From: Jiangella alba
GTDB taxonomy: Bacteria > Actinomycetota > Actinomycetes > Jiangellales > Jiangellaceae
Reading direction: 5' to 3'
Assembly: GCF_900106035.1 (NCBI RefSeq)
Contig: NZ_FNUC01000001.1
Location: forward strand, 215,548-279,547
Length of the DNA stretch: 64,000 nucleotides
The notes under the pieces were generated by a model that was given only the letters and a program-made list of their open reading frames with translations, did no database searches and was not told the DNA's origin. Made by a program: the position numbers and the translations under genes. How positions within the stretch are numbered: the first letter of the stretch is position 1; every line of letters begins with the position of its first letter. Below are positions 8,838-16,273 of this stretch, piece by piece.

Positions 8838-9653
8838 TCAGCCCTTGATGGCGCCGCCGAGACTGGACTTGAGCAGGTGGCGCCGGAGCACGGCGTAGAG
8901 GATGGCCGGCGGCACCATGTAGATGACCGCGCTGGCGGCGAGCACGCCCCAGTCGACCTGGTTGAACGCCGAGAAGGCGCGGAACAGCCCGATGGACAGC
9001 GGGTACAGGTCCGGCGACTGCAGCAGCACCAGCGGGGTGAGGAAGTCGCCCCAGACGGCCATGAACGTCAGCATGGCCGCGGCGCCCAGACCCGGGCCGA
9101 CCAGCGGGAAGACCACCCGGCGCAGCGCCTGCAGCCGGGTGTTGCCGTCCATCCAGGCGGCCTCTTCCAGCTCGAACGGGATCGCGTCGATGGTGCCCTT
9201 GAGCAGCCACAACGTCACCGGCAGCGCGGCCGCGGCCTCGACCAGGATCAGCCCGAGATAGCTGTCGTCCAGGTTCATCCGGACCATCAGCAGGTACAGC
9301 GCGACGATCGTCGCGGGCGCCGGGATGACCCGGATCAGCAGGATCGAGAACATGAAGAAGCTGCGGCCGCGGAACCGGAACCGCGCCAGCGCGTAGGCGC
9401 CGAGCAGCCCGCAGGCGAGGTTCAGCGCCGTCGCCGCGACCGAGATGATCAGGCTGTTCAGCAGCAGCCGCGGGGTGTCGGCGCTGGTGAAGAAGCGGGC
9501 GAAGTTCTCCAGCGAGAACGACGGCGTGCCCACCGTGGGGCCGGCGGCGGAGTCGAACGCGCTCAGCGCCACCCACGCGAACGGCACCAGGCAGAACAAC
9601 ACCAGCATCGTCAGCAGCGCGTACTGCAGCCCGCGCTGGACCGCGGTCGTCAT
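8838..9653 (-). CDS. Carbohydrate ABC transporter permease (MalG type), locus 1
   Basis: Inner-membrane subunit of 271 residues with six predicted helices, one of the pair that forms the sugar channel. The cytoplasmic EAA loop reads LEEAAWMDGNTRLQALRRV, where the shared ATPase should dock. It starts at ATG 9653, overlapping the stop of the other permease (ATGA), so the two are made together. Gene order is binding protein, MalF-type, MalG-type, then degradative enzymes, the usual CUT1 arrangement. No ATPase gene is present in this operon, so a multipurpose ATPase encoded elsewhere is inferred. The substrate is presumably the glycan handled by GH38, GH2 and the sulfatase. Confidence 0.94.
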   Translation of the reverse strand: MTTAVQRGLQYALLTMLVLFCLVPFAWVALSAFDSAAGPTVGTPSFSLENFARFFTSADTPRLLLNSLIISVAATALNLACGLLGAYALARFRFRGRSFFMFSILLIRVIPAPATIVALYLLMVRMNLDDSYLGLILVEAAAALPVTLWLLKGTIDAIPFELEEAAWMDGNTRLQALRRVVFPLVGPGLGAAAMLTFMAVWGDFLTPLVLLQSPDLYPLSIGLFRAFSAFNQVDWGVLAASAVIYMVPPAILYAVLRRHLLKSSLGGAIKG

Positions 9654-10600
9654 CAGACCTCCACCTTCGTCAGCCGGACGTAGGTCAGCCCGAGCACCAT
9701 GAGCAGCGCGAGCAGGATCACCGAGGCCGCGCTGCCGAGCCCGATCTGCGAGTACTGGAACGCCCGCTCGAAGATGAAGATCGAGGTCAGCTCGGTGGCC
9801 GAGCCGGGGCCGCCCTGGGTGAGGAAGTACACCAGCCCGAACACGCCGACCGTCGTGATCGTCGTCAGCAGCAGGTACAGGAAGACTGGCCCGCGGATCA
9901 GCGGCAGGGTCACGTACCGGAACACCTGCGCGGCGCTGGCGCCGTCGACCCTGGAGGCCTCGATCAGCTCGTCCGGGACGTCCTCCAGCGCGGCCTGGAA
10001 CATGATCATCGCGAACGCGATGCCGCGCCAGATGTTGACGATGACGATCGACAGCATCGGCCACTCCTGCAGCGGCGCCGCGGCCGAGCCGCCGAACAGG
10101 CCGATCATCCGGTTGAACGTGCCGTCCTCACTGGACGACAGCACGCTCGCCCAGGTCAGCGCGGCGACCACCTCGGGCACCACCATCGGCAGCAGGATCG
10201 CGGCGCCGAACAGGCCCTTGCCGCGCAGCCAGGTGCGCCGCAACAGCAGCGCGGCGAGCATGCCGAGCACCGTCTGCCCGATGATCGCCGAGAACAGCAC
10301 GAACTGGCCGGTGCGGCCCAGCGAGGTGAGGAAGTCGTCCGAGCCGAGCAGACTGCGGAAGTTGTCCAGGCCGACGAACTGCGGGTCGCGGGCGGCGAAG
10401 CCGGTGAGCTGGGTGTTGGTGAGGCTCAGGTACAGGCCGTACACCGCCGGCGCCACGACGAACACCAGGATGAGCAGCACCGACGGGCCCAGCAGCAGCG
10501 GGATCAGGCCGCGGCCGTGCAGCGCTCGCCGGCCCGGGCGGCCCGGTGCCGGCCGGCTGGGCCGGGTGGCCTGCGCGGCCGGCGCCGGGACCGACGTCAC
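9653..10600 (-). CDS. Carbohydrate ABC transporter permease (MalF type), locus 1
   Basis: Membrane subunit of 315 residues with a Pro/Arg-rich cytoplasmic N-terminus (about 30 residues) followed by six hydrophobic helices. The EAA loop is LIEASRVDGASAAQVFRYV. The GTG start at 10600 overlaps the stop of the binding-protein gene, and its own stop overlaps the next permease start, showing tight translational coupling. It belongs to the CUT1 family that imports di- and oligosaccharides. Expression should follow the promoter upstream of the binding protein at 11990-12018. Confidence 0.94.
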   Translation of the reverse strand: MTSVPAPAAQATRPSRPAPGRPGRRALHGRGLIPLLLGPSVLLILVFVVAPAVYGLYLSLTNTQLTGFAARDPQFVGLDNFRSLLGSDDFLTSLGRTGQFVLFSAIIGQTVLGMLAALLLRRTWLRGKGLFGAAILLPMVVPEVVAALTWASVLSSSEDGTFNRMIGLFGGSAAAPLQEWPMLSIVIVNIWRGIAFAMIMFQAALEDVPDELIEASRVDGASAAQVFRYVTLPLIRGPVFLYLLLTTITTVGVFGLVYFLTQGGPGSATELTSIFIFERAFQYSQIGLGSAASVILLALLMVLGLTYVRLTKVEV

Positions 10601-11946
10601 TGCTCGACCAGGGCGTCGCCCAGCAGCTCCGCCGCCTCCTCGGCGAACGTGGCCGCCGCCTGCTCACCGTCCGCGTCACCGAGCAGGATGCCCTCGGTCG
10701 CGCTCTGCACCGCCTGCGACACCTGGTCGGCGCCGTCGCCGAACGGGGCGCGGATACCGGTGCGGACCTTCTCCTCCGCGTCCAGCAGCGACGGGTCGCT
10801 CGCGTACGGCTCGACGTCCGCGATGCCCGGGTGCGGCGCCGCGGCGCCGATGGCGGCCAGTTGTTCGGCCGCCGCGGTGCCCGTGCTCAGCCACGTCGCC
10901 AGCGCCATCGCGGCCTCCGCGTGCTCGGTCTCGGCGCTGATGCCGTAGACGAAGCCGCCGCCGCTGATCGAGTACGGGTCGGTGCCCGGCACCAGCGCCG
11001 GGTAGTCCCAGGTGCCGACCTTCTCCTGCACGTCGTCGATCGGCGCGGTGCCCTCGGGGCCCCAGTCGTAGCGCCAGCCCCAGGTGCCCTGGGCGGCCAC
11101 CGGCATGGTGCCCTCGGGGAACCGCACGTACTTGGTCGGCTCCCACGGGTTCGGGTTGAGCAGGTCCTGCACCGGCAGCAGGCCGGCCTCGACGAGGTCG
11201 GCGTACAGCTCGAAGGACGCCGTCAGGCCGTCGCTCTCCAGCGTCCAGCGCCCGGTCTCCTCGTCGTAGAACGTGCTGCCGGTGCCGGCGGCGATGGGCA
11301 GGAAGCCCTCGGTCCAGGTGCCGCCGCCCCACGCCGTCCCGGCCGGGATGACGATCGACGGCTCGCCCGTCTGCGCCGTGACCTGCTCCAGCCGCGCGAT
11401 GAGGTCGTCCCACGTCTGCGGCTGCGAGGTGTCGACGCCGAGCTGCTCGAGCACGTCCTTGCGGTAGAACAGGCTCTGCACGTTCGCCTCGTGCGGCACG
11501 GCGTAGAAGTGGCCGTCGACCTGCCGGGCGGCGTCCTTCACCGGGTCGTAGTACTCGCCCCAGGCGTCCCACTCGTCGAGGTACTCGTCCAGCTCCAGCA
11601 GGTAGCCGGCCCCGGCGAAGCCGGTCACGTGCGTGCCGCCCATGTCGATGACGTCGGGCGCGGTGCCGGAGTGGAACTGCTGGGTGATCTTCGTGCGGAA
11701 CTGCTCGTCGGTCAGGGGGTCGACGATCAGCTCGACCTCGACGTCCTTGCCCTGCTCCGCCATGGCCTGCTCGAACTCGGTGAGCAGCGGCTCGACGGCG
11801 TCGGCCCGGGCCTGCTGGTACTCGAGCAGGCGGATCGTCACGGGTCCGTCGCCGCCGGCACTGTCGTCGCTGTCCGAGCACGCGGCCAGCACCCCGGTGA
11901 GGAGGGCGGCGGTCGTGACGGCGAGGAGGACACGACTGCGCTTCAT
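10597..11946 (-). CDS. Extracellular sugar-binding lipoprotein, locus 1
   Basis: Solute-binding protein of 449 residues (family 1, MalE/UgpB-like) for the CUT1 importer that follows. A lipoprotein signal peptide is clear: basic MKRSR, a hydrophobic core, then lipobox LAAC, so the mature protein is tethered outside the membrane by Cys. An acidic Ser/Asp/Gly linker follows. ATG at 11946 has AAGGG upstream. It is the first gene of the minus-strand operon and is divergent from the ROK regulator, with 126 bases between the two starts that hold both promoters. The ligand is inferred to be a mannose-containing, possibly sulfated, oligosaccharide from the enzymes encoded downstream. Confidence 0.94.
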   Translation of the reverse strand: MKRSRVLLAVTTAALLTGVLAACSDSDDSAGGDGPVTIRLLEYQQARADAVEPLLTEFEQAMAEQGKDVEVELIVDPLTDEQFRTKITQQFHSGTAPDVIDMGGTHVTGFAGAGYLLELDEYLDEWDAWGEYYDPVKDAARQVDGHFYAVPHEANVQSLFYRKDVLEQLGVDTSQPQTWDDLIARLEQVTAQTGEPSIVIPAGTAWGGGTWTEGFLPIAAGTGSTFYDEETGRWTLESDGLTASFELYADLVEAGLLPVQDLLNPNPWEPTKYVRFPEGTMPVAAQGTWGWRYDWGPEGTAPIDDVQEKVGTWDYPALVPGTDPYSISGGGFVYGISAETEHAEAAMALATWLSTGTAAAEQLAAIGAAAPHPGIADVEPYASDPSLLDAEEKVRTGIRAPFGDGADQVSQAVQSATEGILLGDADGEQAAATFAEEAAELLGDALVEQ

Positions 11947-11970
11947 TGCGTCACCCTTTTTTCCATCCGA

Positions 11971-11979
11971 TGGACTAAA
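11971..11979. promoter_or_regulatory. Candidate ROK operator half-site, copy 1
   Basis: The nine bases TGGACTAAA recur, with one change, as TGGATTAAA at 12024-12032. This copy lies just downstream of the predicted start of the binding-protein operon, where a bound repressor would block transcription. Assignment to the adjacent ROK regulator is inference from position. Confidence 0.4.
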
Positions 11980-11989
11980 CCTGGGGCAC

Positions 11990-12018
11990 AGGTTAGGCTT
12001 CGTCGAAGATATCGTCAA
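11990..12018 (-). promoter_or_regulatory. Promoter of the locus-1 transport and glycosidase operon
   Basis: Read on the minus strand, the -35 hexamer TTGACG (12013-12018) and the -10 hexamer TAACCT (11990-11995) are separated by exactly 17 bases. This places the transcription start near 11984, about 38 bases before the binding-protein ATG. Both hexamers fit the actinobacterial vegetative pattern (TTGAC, TANNNT). It is a prediction by eye. Confidence 0.65.
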
Positions 12019-12022
12019 TCGC

Positions 12023-12049
12023 TTGGATTAAAGATCGTCTGGCTATGAT
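12023..12049 (+). promoter_or_regulatory. ROK gene promoter overlapping candidate operator copy 2
   Basis: A good -10 hexamer, TATGAT (12044-12049), lies 24 bases before the ROK start codon. A weak -35, TTGGAT (12023-12028), lies 15 bases upstream of it. The -35 overlaps TGGATTAAA (12024-12032), the second copy of the proposed operator, 53 bases from the first. The arrangement suggests that the ROK protein controls its own gene and the divergent operon together. Confidence 0.5.
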
Positions 12050-12072
12050 CCACTCGGCAGGGAAGGAGTCGC

Positions 12073-13296
12073 ATGCGGCGCGGCAGCAACCAACTCCGCC
12101 TGGCCGACTTCAACCAGGCCGTCGTGCTCGACGTCCTGCGCCGCTCGCCGGGGGCCAGCCGGGCCGACCTGCGCCGCGAGTCCGGGCTGAGCCCGCAGAC
12201 CATCTCGAACATCACCCGGCGGCTCATCGACGACGGCCTGATCCGTGAGACCGAGCCGGCCGGCAGCGCCCGCGGCCGGCCCAGCATCCCCCTCGTCGTC
12301 GACCGCGACGGCGCGTTCTCCGTCGGCGTGCACATCGATCCCGCGCGGCTCACCACCGTCCTGCTCGACCTCGACGGCCAGGTGCGGCTGCGCCGCCAGG
12401 AACGCACCCCGCAGGCGACGAACCCGCCCGAGGTCACGGCGCTGATCGCGGCCACCGCCGACGCCGTGATCCGCGAGGCCGGCGTCGACCGCGACCGCGT
12501 GCTCGGCCTGGGCATCGCCGCGCCCGGCCCGCTGGACGTCCACGCCGGCGTCATCGTCGACCCGCCGCAGCTGCCGAACTGGCGCAACGTCCGGCTCCGG
12601 GCCGACCTCCACCACGCCACCGGGCTGCCCGTCCTGCTCGACAAGGACGTCACGGCGGCCGCGACGGCCGAGCTGCGCTCGTCGAAGGCGCCGGCCAACG
12701 CGTTCGTCTTCCTGTACCTCGGCTCCGGTGTCGGCGCCTCCGTCGTCGTCGACAACCAGGTGCTGCGCGGCGTCACGAACAACATCGGCGAGGTCGGCGA
12801 CCTCATCGTCGACCCCGAGGCCGAGCAGCTGGAATGGGCCGGGCGCCGCGGCGGGCTGGCCGCGGCGTGCGTGCCGGAGGCGCTGGTCATCCAGGCGGCG
12901 CGGCTGGGGCTGGTGCCCTTGCCCGACCTCAGCGACTACGTCGCCATCGACGACGCCTGCACGGCGCTGTGCGAGCAGGCGGCCGGCGGCAACAGCGGCG
13001 CCACCTGGATCCTGGACCGCGCGGCCCGGCGGGTCGCCGTCGGCCTCGGCGTCCTCGTCAACCTCCTCGACGTCCCCCGCGTCGTGCTGGGCGGGCCACT
13101 GTGGAACCGGCTGGCCCAGGCGTTCCTGCCGGTGCTGACCGAGCTGGTCGCCGGCGAGCTCGTCGTCGCCCGCCCCGCCCTCGTCGTCGAGGGGTCCGCC
13201 ATCGGCGAGCACGTGGCCGCCCAGGGCGCGGCCGAGCTGGTCATGGACCACTTCCTCGCCCCGCGGGCCGCCGCGCTCCTCGTCGGGGAGTCGTGA
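12073..13296 (+). CDS. ROK-family transcriptional regulator (NagC/XylR type)
   Basis: DNA-binding regulator of 407 residues. A winged helix-turn-helix occupies about residues 15-75 (SRADLRRESGLSPQTISNI). The rest has the ROK sugar-kinase fold, with the phosphate-loop region GVHIDPARL and a glycine-rich YLGSGVGASVVVDNQ stretch. The canonical Cys-rich zinc motif of ROK proteins is not evident in the equivalent region, so effector binding may differ from NagC. ATG at 12073 follows GGAAGGAG. It is divergent from the locus-1 binding-protein gene and is the obvious candidate repressor of that operon, with sugar as inducer. Both points are inferred from position. Confidence 0.92.
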   Translation: MRRGSNQLRLADFNQAVVLDVLRRSPGASRADLRRESGLSPQTISNITRRLIDDGLIRETEPAGSARGRPSIPLVVDRDGAFSVGVHIDPARLTTVLLDLDGQVRLRRQERTPQATNPPEVTALIAATADAVIREAGVDRDRVLGLGIAAPGPLDVHAGVIVDPPQLPNWRNVRLRADLHHATGLPVLLDKDVTAAATAELRSSKAPANAFVFLYLGSGVGASVVVDNQVLRGVTNNIGEVGDLIVDPEAEQLEWAGRRGGLAAACVPEALVIQAARLGLVPLPDLSDYVAIDDACTALCEQAAGGNSGATWILDRAARRVAVGLGVLVNLLDVPRVVLGGPLWNRLAQAFLPVLTELVAGELVVARPALVVEGSAIGEHVAAQGAAELVMDHFLAPRAAALLVGES

Positions 13297-13333
13297 CCTC
13301 GACCGTCACGGGCTTCGTTGCTATGGTGCGGCC

Positions 13334-13498
13334 ATGGTGACGGGATGGGCGACGGCGCAGACGGCGACGTCTGAGCCTGCCCACGTCATCGCCGGTCCGG
13401 CGTTGCTGGCGCTCCAGCTGGCCCAGACCGCCCGCGGCATCCGCGGCCTCGACGTCCTGCGCCGCAGCGTCGACCGCGCCCCGCCCCGCTGCTCCTGA
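13334..13498 (+). CDS. Possible small protein of 54 residues
   Basis: An ATG-started frame of 54 codons sits in the 280-base gap between the ROK and DksA-like genes. It contains an Ala/Leu-rich helix-forming stretch (GPALLALQLAQTARGI) followed by an Arg-rich tail. There is no clear ribosome binding site and I recognise no family. Base composition is compatible with coding but also with chance in DNA this rich in GC. The rest of the gap (13297-13333, 13499-13576) shows nothing definite except a GC-rich stretch near 13545-13560. Confidence 0.2.
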   Translation: MVTGWATAQTATSEPAHVIAGPALLALQLAQTARGIRGLDVLRRSVDRAPPRCS

Positions 13499-13576
13499 CC
13501 CCGTCATCCCAGCTCACCCGCCGGCGGCGAGTGAGCCCTCAGCGCGCCCGCGGCGCGCACCTCCAGGAGCAGCAGC

Positions 13577-13879
13577 ATGACCACGCCCACCTACCCCGCG
13601 ATCGACCGCGACGCCCGCGCCCGCATCGAGGAGGCGCTCGCCGAGGCCGCCGCCGGCCGGCAGCGCCAGCTCGACGAGCTGACCGAGTCCGCCGGCGACT
13701 CGCCCGCCGCCGCCCACCGCGCCAGCGTCGCCCGCATCCTCAACGACGTCGAGGCCGCCCAGAGCCGGCTGGCCCGCGGCACCTTCGGCGCCTGCGAGCG
13801 CTGCGCCGCCGCCATCCCGGTCGAGCGGCTGGAGCTGCGCCCGTGGACGCGGCTGTGCGTCGGCTGCGCGAGCCGCTGA
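13577..13879 (+). CDS. DksA/TraR-family C4 zinc-finger protein
   Basis: Small acidic protein of 100 residues. The first ~70 residues form a likely coiled coil rich in Ala, Arg and Glu. The C-terminus has a four-Cys zinc finger, CERC then 17 residues then CVGC. This is the TraR/DksA layout; such proteins bind in the secondary channel of RNA polymerase or act as small regulators. The Asp pair at the coiled-coil tip needed for DksA function cannot be assigned with confidence. ATG at 13577 is preceded by CCAGGAG. It converges with the DinB-like gene, leaving only one base between the two stops, so there is no room for a separate terminator. Confidence 0.88.
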   Translation: MTTPTYPAIDRDARARIEEALAEAAAGRQRQLDELTESAGDSPAAAHRASVARILNDVEAAQSRLARGTFGACERCAAAIPVERLELRPWTRLCVGCASR

Positions 13880-13880
13880 C

Positions 13881-14441
13881 CTACTGGCCGACCCGGCCGT
13901 CGACGCACTCGCGCAGCAGGTCGGCGTGGCCGCAGTGGCGGGCGTACTCCTCGATGCGGTGCACCCACAGCTCGCGGACGGCGATGTCGTCGCGGCCGAC
14001 CCGCTCGCCGAGGTCGGCGAACCCCGCCAGGACGTCGTCGGTGGCGGCCTGCTCGCGGGCGAGATCGGCGAACGCGCCGTCGACGACCGCCTGGTCGCCG
14101 ACGGCGCCGTCGAAGTCGGCGTCGCGCGGCCCGTACAGCTTCGGCGCCGGGTCGTCGGGCCGGACCCAGGTGCGCCAGTCGCGCTCGACCTCAGCCAGGT
14201 GCCGCACGAGGCCGAGCAGCGACATCGTCGACGGCGGCACGGAGCGGCGGGCCAGCTGCTCCGCGTCGAGGCCGTCGCACTTCATCCGCAGCGTCAGCCG
14301 GTAGGAGTCGAGGTAGTCGCGCAGCGTCGCCAGCTCGCCGTCGGGGCTGACGCCCTCGGAGTTGCGCGGGTCGTCCGCCGGGTCGACCCACATGTCCGCG
14401 TAGACGGTCGCTCGGGTCCACCGCTCAGGCGTGTCGCTCAT
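13881..14441 (-). CDS. DinB-like / DUF664 family protein
   Basis: Protein of 186 residues with the DinB four-helix-bundle pattern, probably cytoplasmic. Three His residues that would make the metal site appear in LVRHLAEVERDW and in the C-terminal LWVHRIEEYARHCGHADL. The N-terminal segment with YADMWVDPADDPR is typical of the DUF664 group found in actinomycetes. Members include mycothiol- or bacillithiol-dependent S-transferases, but many have unknown function, so no reaction is claimed. ATG at 14441 was chosen as the only good start. The gene appears to be transcribed alone; the next gene on the same strand begins upstream beyond 14495. Confidence 0.85.
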   Translation of the reverse strand: MSDTPERWTRATVYADMWVDPADDPRNSEGVSPDGELATLRDYLDSYRLTLRMKCDGLDAEQLARRSVPPSTMSLLGLVRHLAEVERDWRTWVRPDDPAPKLYGPRDADFDGAVGDQAVVDGAFADLAREQAATDDVLAGFADLGERVGRDDIAVRELWVHRIEEYARHCGHADLLRECVDGRVGQ

Positions 14442-14494
14442 CCCCCGACGATGGTGCGCGGCGGCCGCGCCCGCAACCGAATATCGCCAGTCGC

Positions 14495-15079
14495 CTACGC
14501 GCGCAGGCCGGCCAGGACGAGCCCGGCGAGGCGCCGGGCGGCGTCGTCGCCGGGGACGTCGGCGGCCGCGGAGAGGGCGGCGGCGCAGTAGGCGGCCAGC
14601 TCGTCAGGCGGGACGTCCGCGCGGACGGCGCCGGCCGCCGCGGCGTCGGTGAGGAGGTCGCGCAGCAGGTCGTGCACCTGCCGCTCGGCCTGCGCGACCC
14701 GCGGATCGCGGTGCACGAACGCGGCCAGCTCGGCGCCGTGCGGCTGCCGGTGGTGGCGTCCGCGCCGGCGCAGGACCAGCGCGTACGTCTCGAGCACCGC
14801 GACCAGGCGGGCCTCGGCGCCGTCGGCGTGGTCGCGCGCCTCGGCCAGCCGCGTCAGGTGGGCGGCGATCTGCCGGTCGTGCCAGGCGAGTACGACGGCC
14901 TGGACGTCGGGGAAGTACTTGTACAGCGTGGCCCGGCCGATGCCGGCCCGCCCCGCGATCTGCGACATCGTGACCGACAGCAGGCCGTTCTCGGCCGCCA
15001 GCCCTGCCGCGCTGTCGAGGATCGCGTCGCGCACCTCGTGGCGGTGCGCCTCGATGGTCTCGCTCCACAGCTTCGGCAC
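14495..15079 (-). CDS. TetR-family transcriptional regulator
   Basis: Repressor of about 194 residues. The N-terminal helix-turn-helix (about 14-60) reads LLSVTMSQIAGRAGIGRATLYKYFPD, given here across the recognition helix that ends at YKYF. The rest is the helical ligand-binding and dimerisation domain. I took GTG at 15079; an in-frame GTG at 15094 is possible because GGAGG sits too close to the first. It is divergent from the methyltransferase gene, and two 13-base direct repeats between them look like its operator. It probably represses that methyltransferase and itself. The ligand is unknown. Confidence 0.9.
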   Translation of the reverse strand: MPKLWSETIEAHRHEVRDAILDSAAGLAAENGLLSVTMSQIAGRAGIGRATLYKYFPDVQAVVLAWHDRQIAAHLTRLAEARDHADGAEARLVAVLETYALVLRRRGRHHRQPHGAELAAFVHRDPRVAQAERQVHDLLRDLLTDAAAAGAVRADVPPDELAAYCAAALSAAADVPGDDAARRLAGLVLAGLRA

Positions 15080-15105
15080 CTCCGCATCGTACACACTGCC
15101 ACGAT

Positions 15106-15147
15106 AGAGACACAGTGTATTGACAGAGACACAATGTTTCGTAAAAC
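15106..15147 (+). promoter_or_regulatory. Methyltransferase promoter with TetR direct-repeat operator
   Basis: AGAGACACAGTGT (15106-15118) and AGAGACACAATGT (15125-15137) differ at one base and are 19 bases apart. The -35 TTGACA (15120-15125) sits between and overlaps the second copy. A weaker -10, TAAAAC (15142-15147), follows after 16 bases. The predicted start is at about 15154-15155, the A of the chosen ATG, implying a leaderless message. A repressor on these repeats would cover the promoter. Confidence 0.6.
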
Positions 15148-15154
15148 TGGGCCG

Positions 15155-16270
15155 ATGCCTCCCCACGCCCTCGCCGGCCACCTCCGTCACGGCCTGGCCG
15201 CCGCCGTCCTCGTCAAGCTCGCCTTCGTCGCCGTCCTGCTGCTCCTGCCGTCCGGGCTGCTCGTGCTCGGCGTCGCCCACGGGGTGCTGCTGATCGTCGT
15301 GGTCGCGGCCGCGACGCTGGCCCTGCTGGCCCGGCGGCGCAGCCGGGGCCGCGACCACTGGGAGGCGATGTACTCGGGCCGGCCCGACTGGGACGTCGGC
15401 CACCCGCAGCCGGCCTTCCGCGCGCTCGCCGACGACGGCGCCATCCGCGGCCGGGTGCTCGACGCCGGGTGCGGGACCGGCGAGCACGTGCTCATGTGCG
15501 CGGCCCGCGGCCTCGACGCGACCGGCGTCGACGTCGCGCCGACGGCGCTGCGCACCGCGACGGAGAAGGCGGCCGGCCGCGGCCTGACGGCGCGGTTCCT
15601 GCGCCGCGACGCCCGCGAGCTGGCCGGACTGGGCGAGACCTTCGGCACCGTGCTCGACTGCGGCCTCCTGCACACCTTCGACGACACCGGCCGGGCGGCC
15701 TACGTGGCCGCCGTCCGCGCCGTCCTCGAGCCCGGCGGCCGCTGGTTCGTGCTCTGCTTCAGCGACCTGCAGCCCGGCGAGAGCGGGCCGCGGCGGTACG
15801 GCCGTGACGAACTGGCGGCGGTGTTCGCCACGGGCTGGCGCGTCGACCGGCTCGAGCGCACCCGCCTGGACAGCCCGCGCGATCCCGGCGGCCTGCACGG
15901 CTGGCTGGTCGCGCTCACCAAGGACGACGCGCCGGGAGCGACCGCCCGCGCCGACGTCGCCACCGCGACGCCCGAGCGGTACCTGCGCCGGCTCTGCGAC
16001 CACGCCGAGGCGATCGCCGGCCGCGACCTCGGCGCCCACCACCGGCCCGGCCGCGCCCACCCCCGCGTCCTGCGGGTCGACCGCGACGGCTCCGAGGCCA
16101 CACTGACCCTCACCGCCGGACGCTGCACGCTGCGGGCCGGCGCGGGCACGCTCGCCGTCGTGGTCGAGGCGCCGGCCGAGGACGAGCTGCGGCAGCTGCA
16201 GGACCTCCTCGCCCGCGACCTCGAACGCTTCGGCCGCCGCGACGGCCTCACCGTCGAGTGGAGCCGCTGA
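15155..16270 (+). CDS. Membrane-anchored SAM methyltransferase fused to DUF2218 domain
   Basis: Protein of 371 residues with three parts. Residues ~10-60 form two hydrophobic helices followed by basic RRRSRGRDHW, which should anchor it to the membrane. Residues ~75-250 are a class I methyltransferase with SAM-binding motif I VLDAGCGTGEH and the acidic GVDVAPTAL. Residues ~275-371 resemble DUF2218 (YLRRLCDHAEAIAGRDLG, then the LERFGRRDGLTVEW end). DUF2218 is usually a separate small protein of unknown role. ATG 15155 suits the predicted leaderless transcript; ATG 15134 would add seven residues but lies inside the operator. The substrate is unknown. Control by the adjacent TetR is inferred. Confidence 0.85.
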   Translation: MPPHALAGHLRHGLAAAVLVKLAFVAVLLLLPSGLLVLGVAHGVLLIVVVAAATLALLARRRSRGRDHWEAMYSGRPDWDVGHPQPAFRALADDGAIRGRVLDAGCGTGEHVLMCAARGLDATGVDVAPTALRTATEKAAGRGLTARFLRRDARELAGLGETFGTVLDCGLLHTFDDTGRAAYVAAVRAVLEPGGRWFVLCFSDLQPGESGPRRYGRDELAAVFATGWRVDRLERTRLDSPRDPGGLHGWLVALTKDDAPGATARADVATATPERYLRRLCDHAEAIAGRDLGAHHRPGRAHPRVLRVDRDGSEATLTLTAGRCTLRAGAGTLAVVVEAPAEDELRQLQDLLARDLERFGRRDGLTVEWSR

Positions 16271-16273
16271 CCG

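Noticed and set aside
10546..12048. Long plus-strand frame opposite the locus-1 binding protein
   Set aside because: Shadow of the real minus-strand gene, which has a lipoprotein signal, operon context and ribosome site.
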